Assembly (NCBI GenBank): GCA_009692465.1
Contig: SHZD01000026.1
Coordinates: 1-43,049, forward strand
DNA from: Myxococcales bacterium
Lineage (GTDB): Bacteria > Myxococcota_A > UBA9042
Direction of reading: 5' to 3'
DNA length: 43,049 nt
Part shown: piece after piece, positions 1 to 7,581 of the stretch
How the letters are laid out: each line of letters begins with the position of its first letter
Numbering within the stretch: the first letter of the stretch is position 1
Translations under genes and position numbers: made by a program
The notes under the pieces: generated by a model
What the model was told of the DNA's origin: nothing
Database searches by the model: none
The model's input: only the letters and a program-made list of their open reading frames with translations

Positions 1-147
1 CTGTCCGAAACTGCACGGATTCACTCCGGGCAGTTCTTGGACAGTTGAGAATATCTGTGAAGCTAGGAGACTGTCGGATCGCAATAGATTCATTGTGTAT
101 AACCGCAAAGATATTTCATAACCGATTGATTTCCGACAGGCTCCTAG
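1..147. repeat. 147-bp dispersed repeat, copy A
   Basis: This stretch recurs at 3528-3674 in the same orientation with the same length and, by eye, only four mismatches. Its first 44 bases form an imperfect hairpin (CTGTCC...GGACAG), and its last 85 bases are the CTAG-ended inverted-repeat element annotated separately. It may continue leftwards beyond the window. It contains no credible gene. Confidence 0.9.
63..147. mobile_element. 85-bp MITE-like element, family I, copy A
   Basis: The left end CTAGGAGACTGTCGGA and the right end TCCGACAGGCTCCTAG are inverted repeats with one mismatch in 16. Both ends carry CTAG, as expected if CTAG is the duplicated target. The interior is AT-rich and non-coding. 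Ends of the type GAGnCTGTCGGA with a CTAG target resemble the IS427 group of the IS5 family, so this is probably a non-autonomous derivative; that assignment is inference. Confidence 0.65.
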
Positions 148-290
148 GTCCGGCTAACCGCGGTATGCTGGAGGCTAGCGGGCAAACTTGCAACAGGGGC
201 GGCGCTGGCAGCTAAAATGGCGACTATTGTCAAAAATCGTAAATAATAGCAGCATGTTGTGAAATCGGTGGCTGCTAGTCTGGCGGGTCT

Positions 291-326
291 GACTGATCTG
301 ACTGATCTGACTGATCTGACTGATCT
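291..326. repeat. 9-bp tandem repeat, 4 units
   Basis: Four perfect copies of gactgatct, flanked by a degenerate partial unit on each side. The array lies just 3' of the minus-strand aldo/keto reductase gene. The rest of 148-347 shows no gene or clear terminator. A minus-strand reading frame across it would encode an Ile-Ser-Gln repeat but has no support as a gene. Confidence 0.9.
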
Positions 327-347
327 GGACTGGCGATCGATCAGGAT

Positions 348-1517
348 CTAGCGAATCGCGGTCCACGCCCCCGACCGCAGCGGCTGTGCCGCCATGTGCA
401 CCCAGCCCTGCGGCGCGCGCGGGATCCGCAGCACCCGGGCGTTGAGGGCCACATTGGCCAGCGAGCGCATTCCCACTAGCGCGCTGTGCACCCCCGGCAC
501 CGAGCGGGCAAACTGCAGCGCGGTGACCGCCGGGTCCTCATCCGGCCCGCAGCTATAGCCTTGCGGCAGCGGCGGCACGTGGCCCAAAGTCGCCTTGCCC
601 AGCCGCCCCGAGTTGAGCGCCGACGACGCAAACACCGCCAACCCCAAGTGGTCAGCTGCCTGCAATGCCGTCAACGGTTGGCCGCGCAATTGGTGATTGC
701 GGCGCAAGTGCGCCTCCGGCATGGCCAAATTGACCGGTAGTTGCACGGCTTTGAAACGATGTCGCGATCCGGCCACCTGCTCGGCAACGGCCACCGCATC
801 GAAAAGCGACAAGAAATCGCGCTCGGTGCTGCGGGCGCGCAAACTGGACCAGGTGGCCAGCCCGTAGGCGCGAATCCAGCCGCGATCGGCAGCGGCTTCC
901 AGACTGACAAACGCCCGGCGTAAGCGCTCGAGCAGCGTCGGTCGATCGCAGGTTTGCAGTTGCGTGTCCGGATTGTGCAAAAAGTAGACGTCGATTGTTT
1001 CCAAGCCCAAGTTGGTCAAACTCTGTTGCAAGGTCGCGGCAATGAAATCCGGGGCCAAACAGTGGCAATTACTAACTAATTCATCTGGATCGCACAAACC
1101 AGCGCCGACCGTTTGCTGGTGAATAAACCCCAGTGGATCGGCGGGGCGCTGGCCGTCGAACGCCACAAAGCCGGCTTTGGAGGCGATCAGGATTTCGCTG
1201 CGGAAGATCTCGCCGCGGGCGATCAGACCGGCAATCGCGGCGCCGATCGCCCGTTCACTGCGCTGATGGCGGTAGTTGCTGGCGGTGTCAAAGACGTTGA
1301 TGCCGCGGCGGACGGCGTCAGTCACGGCTTGGGTGTAGTCGGCATCGCCATTGTCGTCGGCTGGGCCGGTATAGGTGCCCAAGCCTATAGAAGACAACAG
1401 CATTTTTCCGACAGTCGAATAGGCGTCGGCCGCCGTGTGGGCGCCATGGCGCTGGACAAAGCGGGCGGTGCCGGCTTGGGTGGCGTAAGGGCGGTCGCTG
1501 ACGAGTTCTGAGACCAT
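348..1517 (-). CDS. Aldo/keto reductase
   Basis: About 389 residues, a cytosolic NADPH-dependent carbonyl reductase of the aldo/keto reductase superfamily. The TIM-barrel signatures are visible: GLGTYTG near the N-terminus, then VFDTASNY carrying the catalytic Asp and Tyr, IASKAGF with the Lys and VYFLHNPD with the His, so the Asp-Tyr-Lys-His tetrad is complete. The C-terminal half (SSALNSGRLGK, SALVGMRS) fits the cofactor-binding region. The ATG at 1517 was chosen; a GTG eight codons upstream (1541) is also open and neither has a strong ribosome site. The roughly 40 residues before the barrel are longer than in minimal family members. It stands alone, divergent from the lipoprotein gene at 1831. 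The substrate cannot be told from sequence. Confidence 0.9.
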   Translation of the reverse strand: MVSELVSDRPYATQAGTARFVQRHGAHTAADAYSTVGKMLLSSIGLGTYTGPADDNGDADYTQAVTDAVRRGINVFDTASNYRHQRSERAIGAAIAGLIARGEIFRSEILIASKAGFVAFDGQRPADPLGFIHQQTVGAGLCDPDELVSNCHCLAPDFIAATLQQSLTNLGLETIDVYFLHNPDTQLQTCDRPTLLERLRRAFVSLEAAADRGWIRAYGLATWSSLRARSTERDFLSLFDAVAVAEQVAGSRHRFKAVQLPVNLAMPEAHLRRNHQLRGQPLTALQAADHLGLAVFASSALNSGRLGKATLGHVPPLPQGYSCGPDEDPAVTALQFARSVPGVHSALVGMRSLANVALNARVLRIPRAPQGWVHMAAQPLRSGAWTAIR

Positions 1518-1634
1518 GGTGCGCAAGATACGACGCCCCACGCCAGAGTAAAGTTTGGTGCAAAGTTTGATCGCAACGGCCCACAGCGTGAATGCATCAG
1601 GGCAACTCCAAATGCACTGACCCGAAAAAAGGCC

Positions 1635-1663
1635 TTGACTACCGACTGTTTTGGGCCAAAACT
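1635..1663 (+). promoter_or_regulatory. Weak sigma70-like promoter candidate
   Basis: TTGACT is followed after 17 bases by AAAACT, placed immediately before the 19-bp repeat array and upstream of the lipoprotein gene at 1831. The -35 match is good and the -10 match is only 3 of 6, so this is a tentative call. Confidence 0.25.
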
Positions 1664-1665
1664 AC

Positions 1666-1760
1666 GGCCGCGAAAATAGGCGACGGCCGCGAAAATAGGC
1701 GACGGCCGCGAAAATAGGCGACGGCCGCGAAAATAGGCGACGGCCGCGAAAATAGGCGAC
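1666..1760. repeat. 19-bp tandem repeat, 5 units
   Basis: Five perfect copies of ggccgcgaaaataggcgac, followed by degenerate relatives up to about 1795. The array fills most of the gap between two divergent genes and ends about 70 bases before the lipoprotein start at 1831. A unit of 19 bases is not a multiple of three, so a coding role is unlikely. Confidence 0.95.
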
Positions 1761-1830
1761 GGCCCCAAAAATGGGTAAGGGCCCCCCAAATGGGTAACCG
1801 CCGCTGTCGGCTGCAAGCATGGAGTTCTCA

Positions 1831-3471
1831 ATGAACAAGAGCCAAATGACGATGGATACTAGGCATCTCGTGGTTGTGCGCTGGATTGCGCCGCTGGTGT
1901 TTGCCCTGGCGGTGCCGGCCTGCGAACAGCCGCCGACTGCCGAAACTGGTGACGATCAGGAACTCGTAAGCGTGACCGCCCTCGAACGCGATTTGTCGTT
2001 CGAAGGCATGGTGTATGTCAGCGAAACAGCGTCGGAACAGACGATCCTGTCGGCTGTCCAACAGCAAACGCGCACCCTATTCGGCCCGTTGCGCATTGCC
2101 AATGTCGGCGTGGCCAAAAAGGAGCTGGCCGACATCAAGATCGCCGCCACTACCAAAGAAGCGGTAACGGTGGTCAATCCCAAGGCGGGCAGCAACGCGA
2201 AAATGGTCCGCGTGCGCTACAAGTTCACCGACAAGGGCATTGTGCCCAAGACCATGGCGCGCAAAAGTTCGCTGGCGTTGGGGGTGCTGTGCGGCAACTA
2301 TTCTGCTCAGGCCGATCGCGTGCTCAAAGAGTGTACGGCCAACGATAAAGACGCCCAAGAGATGCGCAGCGACCTGTGGTACGTGTTTGACCCCTCGCGC
2401 AGTGCCTGCCGTACCGCCATGAACGGCGAACAAAAAGCCATCGACAGCGTGGGCAAGGCCAAGGCGGTGAAAGCCGGCCAAGTGGTACAAGAGGAACTCG
2501 ACCGCCTGTACCAACCGCTGACGGTGCGCTTGGCCCCCGGCAAGTCGACCAACGGGCAAATTTGGCCAGAATACAGCCGGTTGTGGGCTGGCGGTATCGA
2601 AAAAGATAAGGTCATCATCGCGTTGGTCAACGGCGAGATCGATCATCCGGAGCCCGGCCAAGCCCATCACGTGATCGACGACTCCGGGTATCTGGAAATG
2701 ATGGAGCAAATGGACGTGCTCTTGGTAGCGCGGCCCAACTTGAAGATCACGGCCACCGATCCGCCGACCGATCTCAGCAAGTTCACCGTCAACGGCAAAA
2801 GTGTGGTGGGCGCGACGTTTGGGCAGTTTATTCAATGGCAGCTTGCCGATAGCGGCTATCCGTCAGGCTTTACCGCTGCCGACAAATTGGCGCTGCGCAA
2901 GGCCGTCGGCGAGGCGCTGTTCAAGCGCTGGGTGACGTTGGAAGAGTCCGTCATGGTCAAGATTGGCTCAGCTGCCGCGCGCAAAGTCACGATTCGCATT
3001 AACCAATTTTTTGGCGCTGGCGAAACCAACACGCCGCATAAGCGCGCGATCGGCAAGTCGGACGTGATTTTGTACAACGGCCACAGCTACATCGGTTCGG
3101 GGCCGTGGGATCCGGAGTTGTACACTGCGGCCAACTTCCCCAAAAGCTACCAGATTTTCTTTATCGACTCGTGCATCAGCTACAACTACTACAATCAGGA
3201 CTACTTCAAGCTCAAGGCCAACGGCAGCCAGGATCTGGAGACGATTACCAATGGTTTGGAGTCGTTCGCCGGCGGGTCGGGCGCGGGCTTAGGTCGCTTT
3301 CTGGTCGCGCTTTTGGGTGGCAAGCAACCCAGCTACTTAGATTTGCTCAAAGTCTCTGGCACGCAGGGTCCGGCCTACGACTGGGGCAAAGATGCGCTGC
3401 GGGTCGTCGATGGCGAAGCGGACAACAGCTACAAGCCGACCACGACGCCGATTGTGGTGACCGGGCCCTAG
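1831..3471 (+). CDS. Lipoprotein with caspase-like His/Cys pair
   Basis: A predicted lipoprotein of 546 residues. A signal peptide ends in the lipobox VPAC (Cys31). The ATG at 1831 is preceded by GGAG at 1821-1824, making it a better start than the in-frame ATG at 1819. The N-terminal half is not recognised. The C-terminal part has a hydrophobic strand ending in YNGHS (His418) and, 30 residues later, IFFIDSCIS (Cys448), the order and context of the His-Cys dyad in clan CD (caspase/gingipain-like) peptidases. This suggests a secreted cysteine peptidase or an inactive relative; function is inference. The stop codon overlaps a 36-bp palindrome that could terminate transcription. Confidence 0.75.
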   Translation: MNKSQMTMDTRHLVVVRWIAPLVFALAVPACEQPPTAETGDDQELVSVTALERDLSFEGMVYVSETASEQTILSAVQQQTRTLFGPLRIANVGVAKKELADIKIAATTKEAVTVVNPKAGSNAKMVRVRYKFTDKGIVPKTMARKSSLALGVLCGNYSAQADRVLKECTANDKDAQEMRSDLWYVFDPSRSACRTAMNGEQKAIDSVGKAKAVKAGQVVQEELDRLYQPLTVRLAPGKSTNGQIWPEYSRLWAGGIEKDKVIIALVNGEIDHPEPGQAHHVIDDSGYLEMMEQMDVLLVARPNLKITATDPPTDLSKFTVNGKSVVGATFGQFIQWQLADSGYPSGFTAADKLALRKAVGEALFKRWVTLEESVMVKIGSAAARKVTIRINQFFGAGETNTPHKRAIGKSDVILYNGHSYIGSGPWDPELYTAANFPKSYQIFFIDSCISYNYYNQDYFKLKANGSQDLETITNGLESFAGGSGAGLGRFLVALLGGKQPSYLDLLKVSGTQGPAYDWGKDALRVVDGEADNSYKPTTTPIVVTGP

Positions 3472-3503
3472 GAGCGTGTCGGAGTATTCCGACTCGCTCC
3501 TAG
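3468..3503. terminator. 36-bp palindrome overlapping a stop codon
   Basis: A near-perfect palindrome starting and ending in CTAG, with arms CTAGGAGCGTGTCGGA and TCCGACTCGCTCCTAG. The stop codon TAG of the preceding gene lies inside the left CTAG. The arms are the same motif as the ends of family I elements, as if two ends had been joined with nothing between them. It could act as a terminator hairpin, but no U-run follows. Confidence 0.6.
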
Positions 3504-3523
3504 CGCCGTCTGGCTAGACGGCG
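3504..3523. other. Short perfect hairpin
   Basis: CGCCGTCT and AGACGGCG form an eight-base stem with a four-base loop. It sits between the 36-bp palindrome and the second copy of the 147-bp repeat. It may add to termination after the lipoprotein gene. Confidence 0.5.
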
Positions 3524-3527
3524 GCAA

Positions 3528-3674
3528 CTGTCCGAAACTGCACGGATTTGCTCCGGGCAGTTCTTGGACAGTTGAGAATATCTGAGAAGCTAGGAGACTG
3601 TCGGATCGCAATAGATTCATTGTGTATAACCGCAAAGACATTTCATAACCGATTGATTTCCGACAGGCTCCTAG
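3528..3674. repeat. 147-bp dispersed repeat, copy B
   Basis: Same length as 1-147 and about 97% identical by eye. Together the two copies bracket the 148-3527 segment as direct repeats, so recombination between them would remove the reductase and lipoprotein genes. Confidence 0.9.
3590..3674. mobile_element. 85-bp MITE-like element, family I, copy B
   Basis: Identical ends to copy A at 63-147 (CTAGGAGACTGTCGGA / TCCGACAGGCTCCTAG). Its right CTAG (3671-3674) is also the left CTAG of the adjacent family II element, so the two elements abut and share one target-like tetranucleotide. Confidence 0.65.
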
Positions 3675-3829
3675 AGAGCCGATCAAATAAGATTTGCTCG
3701 GCGTCTCAGTGCTTGCTTTGTGGGTCGCGAGCCTGCGGCACTCATTCAATTGCCTGCGGGTTGGCGTCAGGCCGCTCCGTTTTGTTTGGGAATTCTTTGA
3801 GGTTCGGCGTTAATTGGTCGGGTCTCTAG
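3671..3829. mobile_element. 159-bp MITE-like element, family II, copy 1
   Basis: The left end CTAGAGAGCCGATCAA and the right end TTGGTCGGGTCTCTAG are inverted repeats matching at 14 of 16 positions, with CTAG at both outer ends. A copy of the same length and orientation, about 95% identical by eye, lies at 41449-41607, and a decayed partial copy at 30221-30280. No open reading frame inside looks like a gene. Confidence 0.7.
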
Positions 3830-3880
3830 CCCCCATCCGGTGCTTTCGGCGCATGACGGCGCCGCCGCGAACGCGCTATG

Positions 3881-3931
3881 CTCGCCGTTCGGAGGCGCTC
3901 GCCGTTCGGAGGCGCTCGCCGTTCGGAGGTG
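3881..3931 (+). repeat. 17-bp tandem repeat carrying Shine-Dalgarno motifs, 3 units
   Basis: Three copies of ctcgccgttcggaggcg, the last ending in tg. Each unit contains CGGAGG. The third (GGAGG at 3925-3929) lies five bases before the GTG at 3935 and is taken as the ribosome site of the peptidase gene. Confidence 0.9.
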
Positions 3932-3934
3932 CTC

Positions 3935-5821
3935 GTGCGAACCGGTTTTGCCTGTATTTATCCTGTGTTGACCTTGGCCTTGCTGTTGGCAGCCACGCTG
4001 CCCCAATCAGCGGCGGCCCGCTCGGCGGCGCTCAAGCCATCGATTCTGGCCAACCCAACACAGCAAGCTCCGGCGTCGACCGCCGTCCAACGCGAAGCTC
4101 AGGGCTTTTTGGACCTGTACACCTCTGTTTTTCAAGGGTTGTACACCGTTACTTCGGAAGCGGAATGGGCGGCATCCACCGATGTCGGCGACGGCAATGA
4201 CGGCAAGCGCACCGCCGCCAACCAAGCTTTGGCGGCTTTTCGCGGCGACAAGACCATTATTGCCCGCACCAAGGCCTTTTTGGCCAAAAAAGCCGAACTG
4301 ACCCCGCTGCAAGTGCGCCAACTGGACAAGATCATGCTGGCGGCGGCCAGTTGTCCGGGCACCATCGTGGACGTTGTCAACGCCCGCATCGCCGCCGAAA
4401 GCAAGCAGGCCTCGGTCCAAGACGCCTTCAGCTACTGTTTGACGGCGGTGGCCAATGACGGCAAGTGTCCCAAGCCGGTGAGCGCCAACGACCTGGACGA
4501 CCAGCTGCGCACCAGCAAGGACGTGGCCGAGCGGTTGGTGGTGTGGAATGCCAGTAAGCAGATTGGCCGACCGCTCAAGGCGGGCTTGCAAGAACTGGCG
4601 CGCTTGCGCAATCAAGTGGCCCGAGAAATGGGCTATTCGTCGTTTTTTGCGTTGCAAGTCGCCGACTACGGTATGACCGTGCCCGAAATGATGAGCCTAC
4701 TGGACGGTTTTGTGGCCGACAGTGCGCCCTTGTACACGGCGTTGCATCGCTGGACGGCCCGCGATCTGGCCAAACGCTACAACCAACCGGCACCCGCTGG
4801 CGCTATCCCCGCCCACTGGCTGACCAATCGCTGGGCGCAAAACTGGGTGGGACTGGCTCCGGGAGTCGACATGGACCCGTGGTTTGCGGCCAAGACGCCG
4901 CAGTGGATCGTGCAAACCGCCGAGCAGTTTTACGTTTCGATGGGGTTTTCCAAGCTGCCCAAGGTGTTTTGGGACAAGAGCGACTTGTATCCAGTGGCCG
5001 CCGGTCAGACCCGCAAGAAAAACTCGCACGCTTCGGCGTGGCACTTGGACGTGCAGCAAGATGTGCGCTCGCTGATGAGCGTACAGGCCGACAGCCAGTG
5101 GTTTTCGACCGCGCACCACGAACTGGGGCACATCTACTACTACATCAGCTACAGTCAGCCGCAGGTGCCGGTGTTGCTGCGCGAAGGCGCCAATCGCGCT
5201 TTTCACGAAGGCATCGGTGAACTGATCAGCATTGCCAGCACCCAACTGCCCTATTTGCGCCAGCAAGGGATCGCGCCCAAAGACAGCCAAATTGACGCGA
5301 CAGCGTGGCTGCTCAACGAGGCGCTAGAGCACTCGGTGGCGTTCATGCCGTGGTCGGCGGGGGTGATGAGCCACTTTGAGCACGACTTGTACGAACAAAA
5401 TCTGCCGCCCGACCAGTGGCAAGCGCGGTGGTGGAAGTACGTGCAGCACTACCAGCGGGTGGCGCCACCGACGGCCGATCGGCTGACCGATCCCAGTGCC
5501 TGCGACGCCTGCACCAAGACCCACATCAACGACGATCCGGCGCAGTACTACGATTATGCCATCGCCACCGTGCTCAAGTACCAGTTGCACGAGCACATCG
5601 CCCGCAAGATCCTCAAGCAGGACCCCCACGCGTGTAATTATTATGGAAGTCCAGAAGTTGGGGCGTTTTTGCGCGAGATTTTAGAAAAGGGCGCGGTTCA
5701 GGATTGGCGGCAAGTGCTGCAGCAAGCCACCGGCGAACCACTGTCGACGCGGGCGATGATCGCCTATTTTGCCCCGCTGCAGACGTGGTTGGATGCCCAA
5801 AATGGCAAGGCAAGTCCGTAG
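3935..5821 (+). CDS. Peptidase family M2 (ACE-like dipeptidyl carboxypeptidase)
   Basis: A secreted zinc metallopeptidase of 628 residues related to angiotensin-converting enzyme; the family removes C-terminal dipeptides from peptides. The signature HHELGH (residues 394-399) supplies the zinc ligands His395 and His399 and the catalytic Glu396. It is followed by REGANRAFHEGIGE, which corresponds to the FREGANPGFHEAIGD stretch of ACE and carries the third zinc ligand. The GTG at 3935 is preferred because GGAGG lies five bases upstream and because a clean signal peptide follows (about residues 1-28, ending in a QSAAA-type cleavage site). An upstream ATG at 3878 would translate the 17-bp repeats. 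The PurA-like gene follows after 24 bases, so the two are probably co-transcribed. Length and motifs suggest an active enzyme in the periplasm. Confidence 0.9.
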   Translation: MRTGFACIYPVLTLALLLAATLPQSAAARSAALKPSILANPTQQAPASTAVQREAQGFLDLYTSVFQGLYTVTSEAEWAASTDVGDGNDGKRTAANQALAAFRGDKTIIARTKAFLAKKAELTPLQVRQLDKIMLAAASCPGTIVDVVNARIAAESKQASVQDAFSYCLTAVANDGKCPKPVSANDLDDQLRTSKDVAERLVVWNASKQIGRPLKAGLQELARLRNQVAREMGYSSFFALQVADYGMTVPEMMSLLDGFVADSAPLYTALHRWTARDLAKRYNQPAPAGAIPAHWLTNRWAQNWVGLAPGVDMDPWFAAKTPQWIVQTAEQFYVSMGFSKLPKVFWDKSDLYPVAAGQTRKKNSHASAWHLDVQQDVRSLMSVQADSQWFSTAHHELGHIYYYISYSQPQVPVLLREGANRAFHEGIGELISIASTQLPYLRQQGIAPKDSQIDATAWLLNEALEHSVAFMPWSAGVMSHFEHDLYEQNLPPDQWQARWWKYVQHYQRVAPPTADRLTDPSACDACTKTHINDDPAQYYDYAIATVLKYQLHEHIARKILKQDPHACNYYGSPEVGAFLREILEKGAVQDWRQVLQQATGEPLSTRAMIAYFAPLQTWLDAQNGKASP

Positions 5822-5845
5822 TTCAAGACGGTCCGAGGGTAGCGG

Positions 5846-7210
5846 ATGGCAACCGCACATGTAGTCACCGACATCGGCTACGGCGACGCTGGCAAGGGAG
5901 CGCTGGTCGATTTTTTGGCGTTTCGCCACCAGTGTCGGCTGGTGGTGCGGGTGCACGGCGGGGCTCAGGCCGGCCACAATGTGGTGACGCCATCTGGTCA
6001 ACAGCACACGTTCTCGCAGTTTGGCGCCGCCTGTCTGCAGCCTGATGTCCACACTCTGCACGCCGGCGACATGGTGGTGGCGCCGCTGGCATTGGCCAGT
6101 GAAGCCGCACACGTGCTGGCGGTAGGCGGTCAAGATCCGCGCGATCGTTTGCATATTGACCGCAATTGCCGGGTCAGCACACCGTTGCACCAAGCCGCCA
6201 ATCGGCTGCGCGAAGCGGCGCGCGGTGCAAATCGCCATGGCTCGTGCGGCATTGGTTTTGGCGAGACGGTACGCGATGGCTTGCTCGCTGGCGATCAGGC
6301 GTTGGTGGCTGGCGATCTGCGCAACCCCAAAGTAGTCTTGGACAAACTCACCAGCTTGCGGCGCCGCCTGTTGGCCGATGTCAGCGCTGAACTAGGCCCC
6401 ATCGATCGCAGCGGCAGCGATGACGGCTGGATGTTGGCGGCGGCGCCTGTGCAAAGCGTGGCCGACATGCTGTGCGCCGCGGTGGCGGCAGTTGCGCTGG
6501 TGGACACGGCCCAAGCGTGTCAATTAGTACAGCACCATCGCGATTTGGTGATCGAAGGTGCGCAAGGGGTGTTGCTCGACGAATGGGCCGGCTTTCACCC
6601 GCACACCACCTGGAGCACTTGCACAACTGCCGGCGCTAATCGCTTTTTGCTGCAGGTTGGCTGGCAAGGCCAAGTGGTCCGCCACGGTGTGCTGCGCTGT
6701 TTCATGGTGCGCCACGGCGCCGGACCGTTGCCCGGTGAGGACCCCCAGCTGGGCCAACTGTTGCCTGAAGGCCACAACACCGGCCATCCGTGGCAAGGAC
6801 AGGTGCGCAAGGCGCCGCTCGATGCAGTGGCGTTGCGCTATGCGCTCGACGTCTGCGGTGACATCGACGAGCTTGCAGTGACGCATTTAGACCAAGCGCA
6901 CTTGATGCCCCGTGCGCCGTGGACAGTCGGTTGGCGCCCCGCCGCGGTGGTGCCTGATTGGCAGGGTCAAACGCAGGGTGGCACGATCACCCGATTGGCT
7001 CTGCCGACCCCACCGGACCTGCAGCGGCAAGCCCGGTTGACCCACTTGGCGCGCCAAGTCACCGTGGTGGCTGGTGGGCCGTCGCCGCCCGCACGTGGAA
7101 ATATAGACAATCAAAACGAGTGGTTGCTGCAGCTGGGCACTGCCTTAGGGGTGCCAGTGGGGCGATGTGCCGCCGGGCCGACGCGCGCTCACTGGCGGCA
7201 ATTGAGTTAA
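5846..7210 (+). CDS. Divergent adenylosuccinate synthetase paralogue (PurA family)
   Basis: A 454-residue protein of the PurA family, which joins IMP and aspartate using GTP. Conserved features are the catalytic Asp14 in GDAGKGA (canonical GDEGKGK), His44 in GGAQAGH, EGAQGVLLDE, a TTAG turn, VRHGAGPLP and a THLD motif where PurA has TKLD for guanine recognition. The loop that holds aspartate in PurA (TTGRxRR) is replaced around residues 312-323 by a sequence containing WQGQVRK. This suggests a changed amino-acid or nucleophile substrate. The ATG has GAGG seven bases upstream. It lies 24 bases after the M2 peptidase gene and is followed by a hairpin. It may be a housekeeping replacement or a paralogue making a different succinylated or amidated nucleotide; the window cannot decide. 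Confidence 0.8.
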   Translation: MATAHVVTDIGYGDAGKGALVDFLAFRHQCRLVVRVHGGAQAGHNVVTPSGQQHTFSQFGAACLQPDVHTLHAGDMVVAPLALASEAAHVLAVGGQDPRDRLHIDRNCRVSTPLHQAANRLREAARGANRHGSCGIGFGETVRDGLLAGDQALVAGDLRNPKVVLDKLTSLRRRLLADVSAELGPIDRSGSDDGWMLAAAPVQSVADMLCAAVAAVALVDTAQACQLVQHHRDLVIEGAQGVLLDEWAGFHPHTTWSTCTTAGANRFLLQVGWQGQVVRHGVLRCFMVRHGAGPLPGEDPQLGQLLPEGHNTGHPWQGQVRKAPLDAVALRYALDVCGDIDELAVTHLDQAHLMPRAPWTVGWRPAAVVPDWQGQTQGGTITRLALPTPPDLQRQARLTHLARQVTVVAGGPSPPARGNIDNQNEWLLQLGTALGVPVGRCAAGPTRAHWRQLS

Positions 7211-7247
7211 GGGCACCCACCAAACGGGGTCGATCTTGTGGGTGCTC
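7211..7247 (+). terminator. Hairpin after the PurA-like gene
   Basis: GGGCACCCAC and GTGGGTGCTC form a ten-base stem (one G-T pair) with a 17-base loop, starting right after the stop codon. No T-run follows; the 12-bp repeat array starts two bases later. Confidence 0.55.
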
Positions 7248-7248
7248 A

Positions 7249-7344
7249 TTTGCCTGCTCATTTGCCTGCTCATTTGCCTGCTCATTTGCCTGCTCATTTG
7301 CCTGCTCATTTGCCTGCTCATTTGCCTGCTCATTTGCCTGCTCA
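7249..7344. repeat. 12-bp tandem repeat, 8 units
   Basis: Eight perfect copies of tttgcctgctca. The unit is a multiple of three, so every frame stays open and gives repetitive tetrapeptides, but no reading frame across it has a credible protein. The remaining gap 7345-7581 holds no recognisable gene or clear promoter. Confidence 0.95.
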
Positions 7345-7581
7345 GTGTGTCGCTAAGCTCGCGACTACTGGGCCGACTCCCAGCTCCAATCCATGCCGAT
7401 GCCGTCGAAAATGAGTGCGCCGGGTTCCTAGCCAATTGCCACAACTGCACCCCTAATTGCCCAGTGGCGACTGCAAAACAGCGCCAAACTGATCGCGAAT
7501 ATTTGCTGCCTATGTCACATGGATTAGGATAGCGTTTCGCTCGGCGCGGCAGTCGCTCGCTGGCGGCAACCCCGCAATAGA

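Noticed and set aside
175-366. 63-codon minus-strand frame over the 9-bp repeat
   Set aside because: It consists largely of repeat-encoded residues, overlaps the end of the reductase gene and has no ribosome site or homology that I can recognise.
3468-3749. 93-codon minus-strand frame across the repeats, partly duplicated near 41470-41600
   Set aside because: The similarity of the two translations is explained by the non-coding 159-bp element; it covers the palindrome and element ends and is not a gene.
5846-7210. Diaminopurine-genome PurZ
   Set aside because: PurZ enzymes are reported to replace the catalytic Asp of the GDEGKGK motif; here Asp14 is kept, and no phage genes are nearby, so only a divergent PurA paralogue is claimed.
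7249-7344. CRISPR array at the 12-bp repeats (and similarly at the other arrays)
   Set aside because: Units are contiguous with no unique spacers and are too short; they are tandem minisatellites, and no cas gene is nearby.
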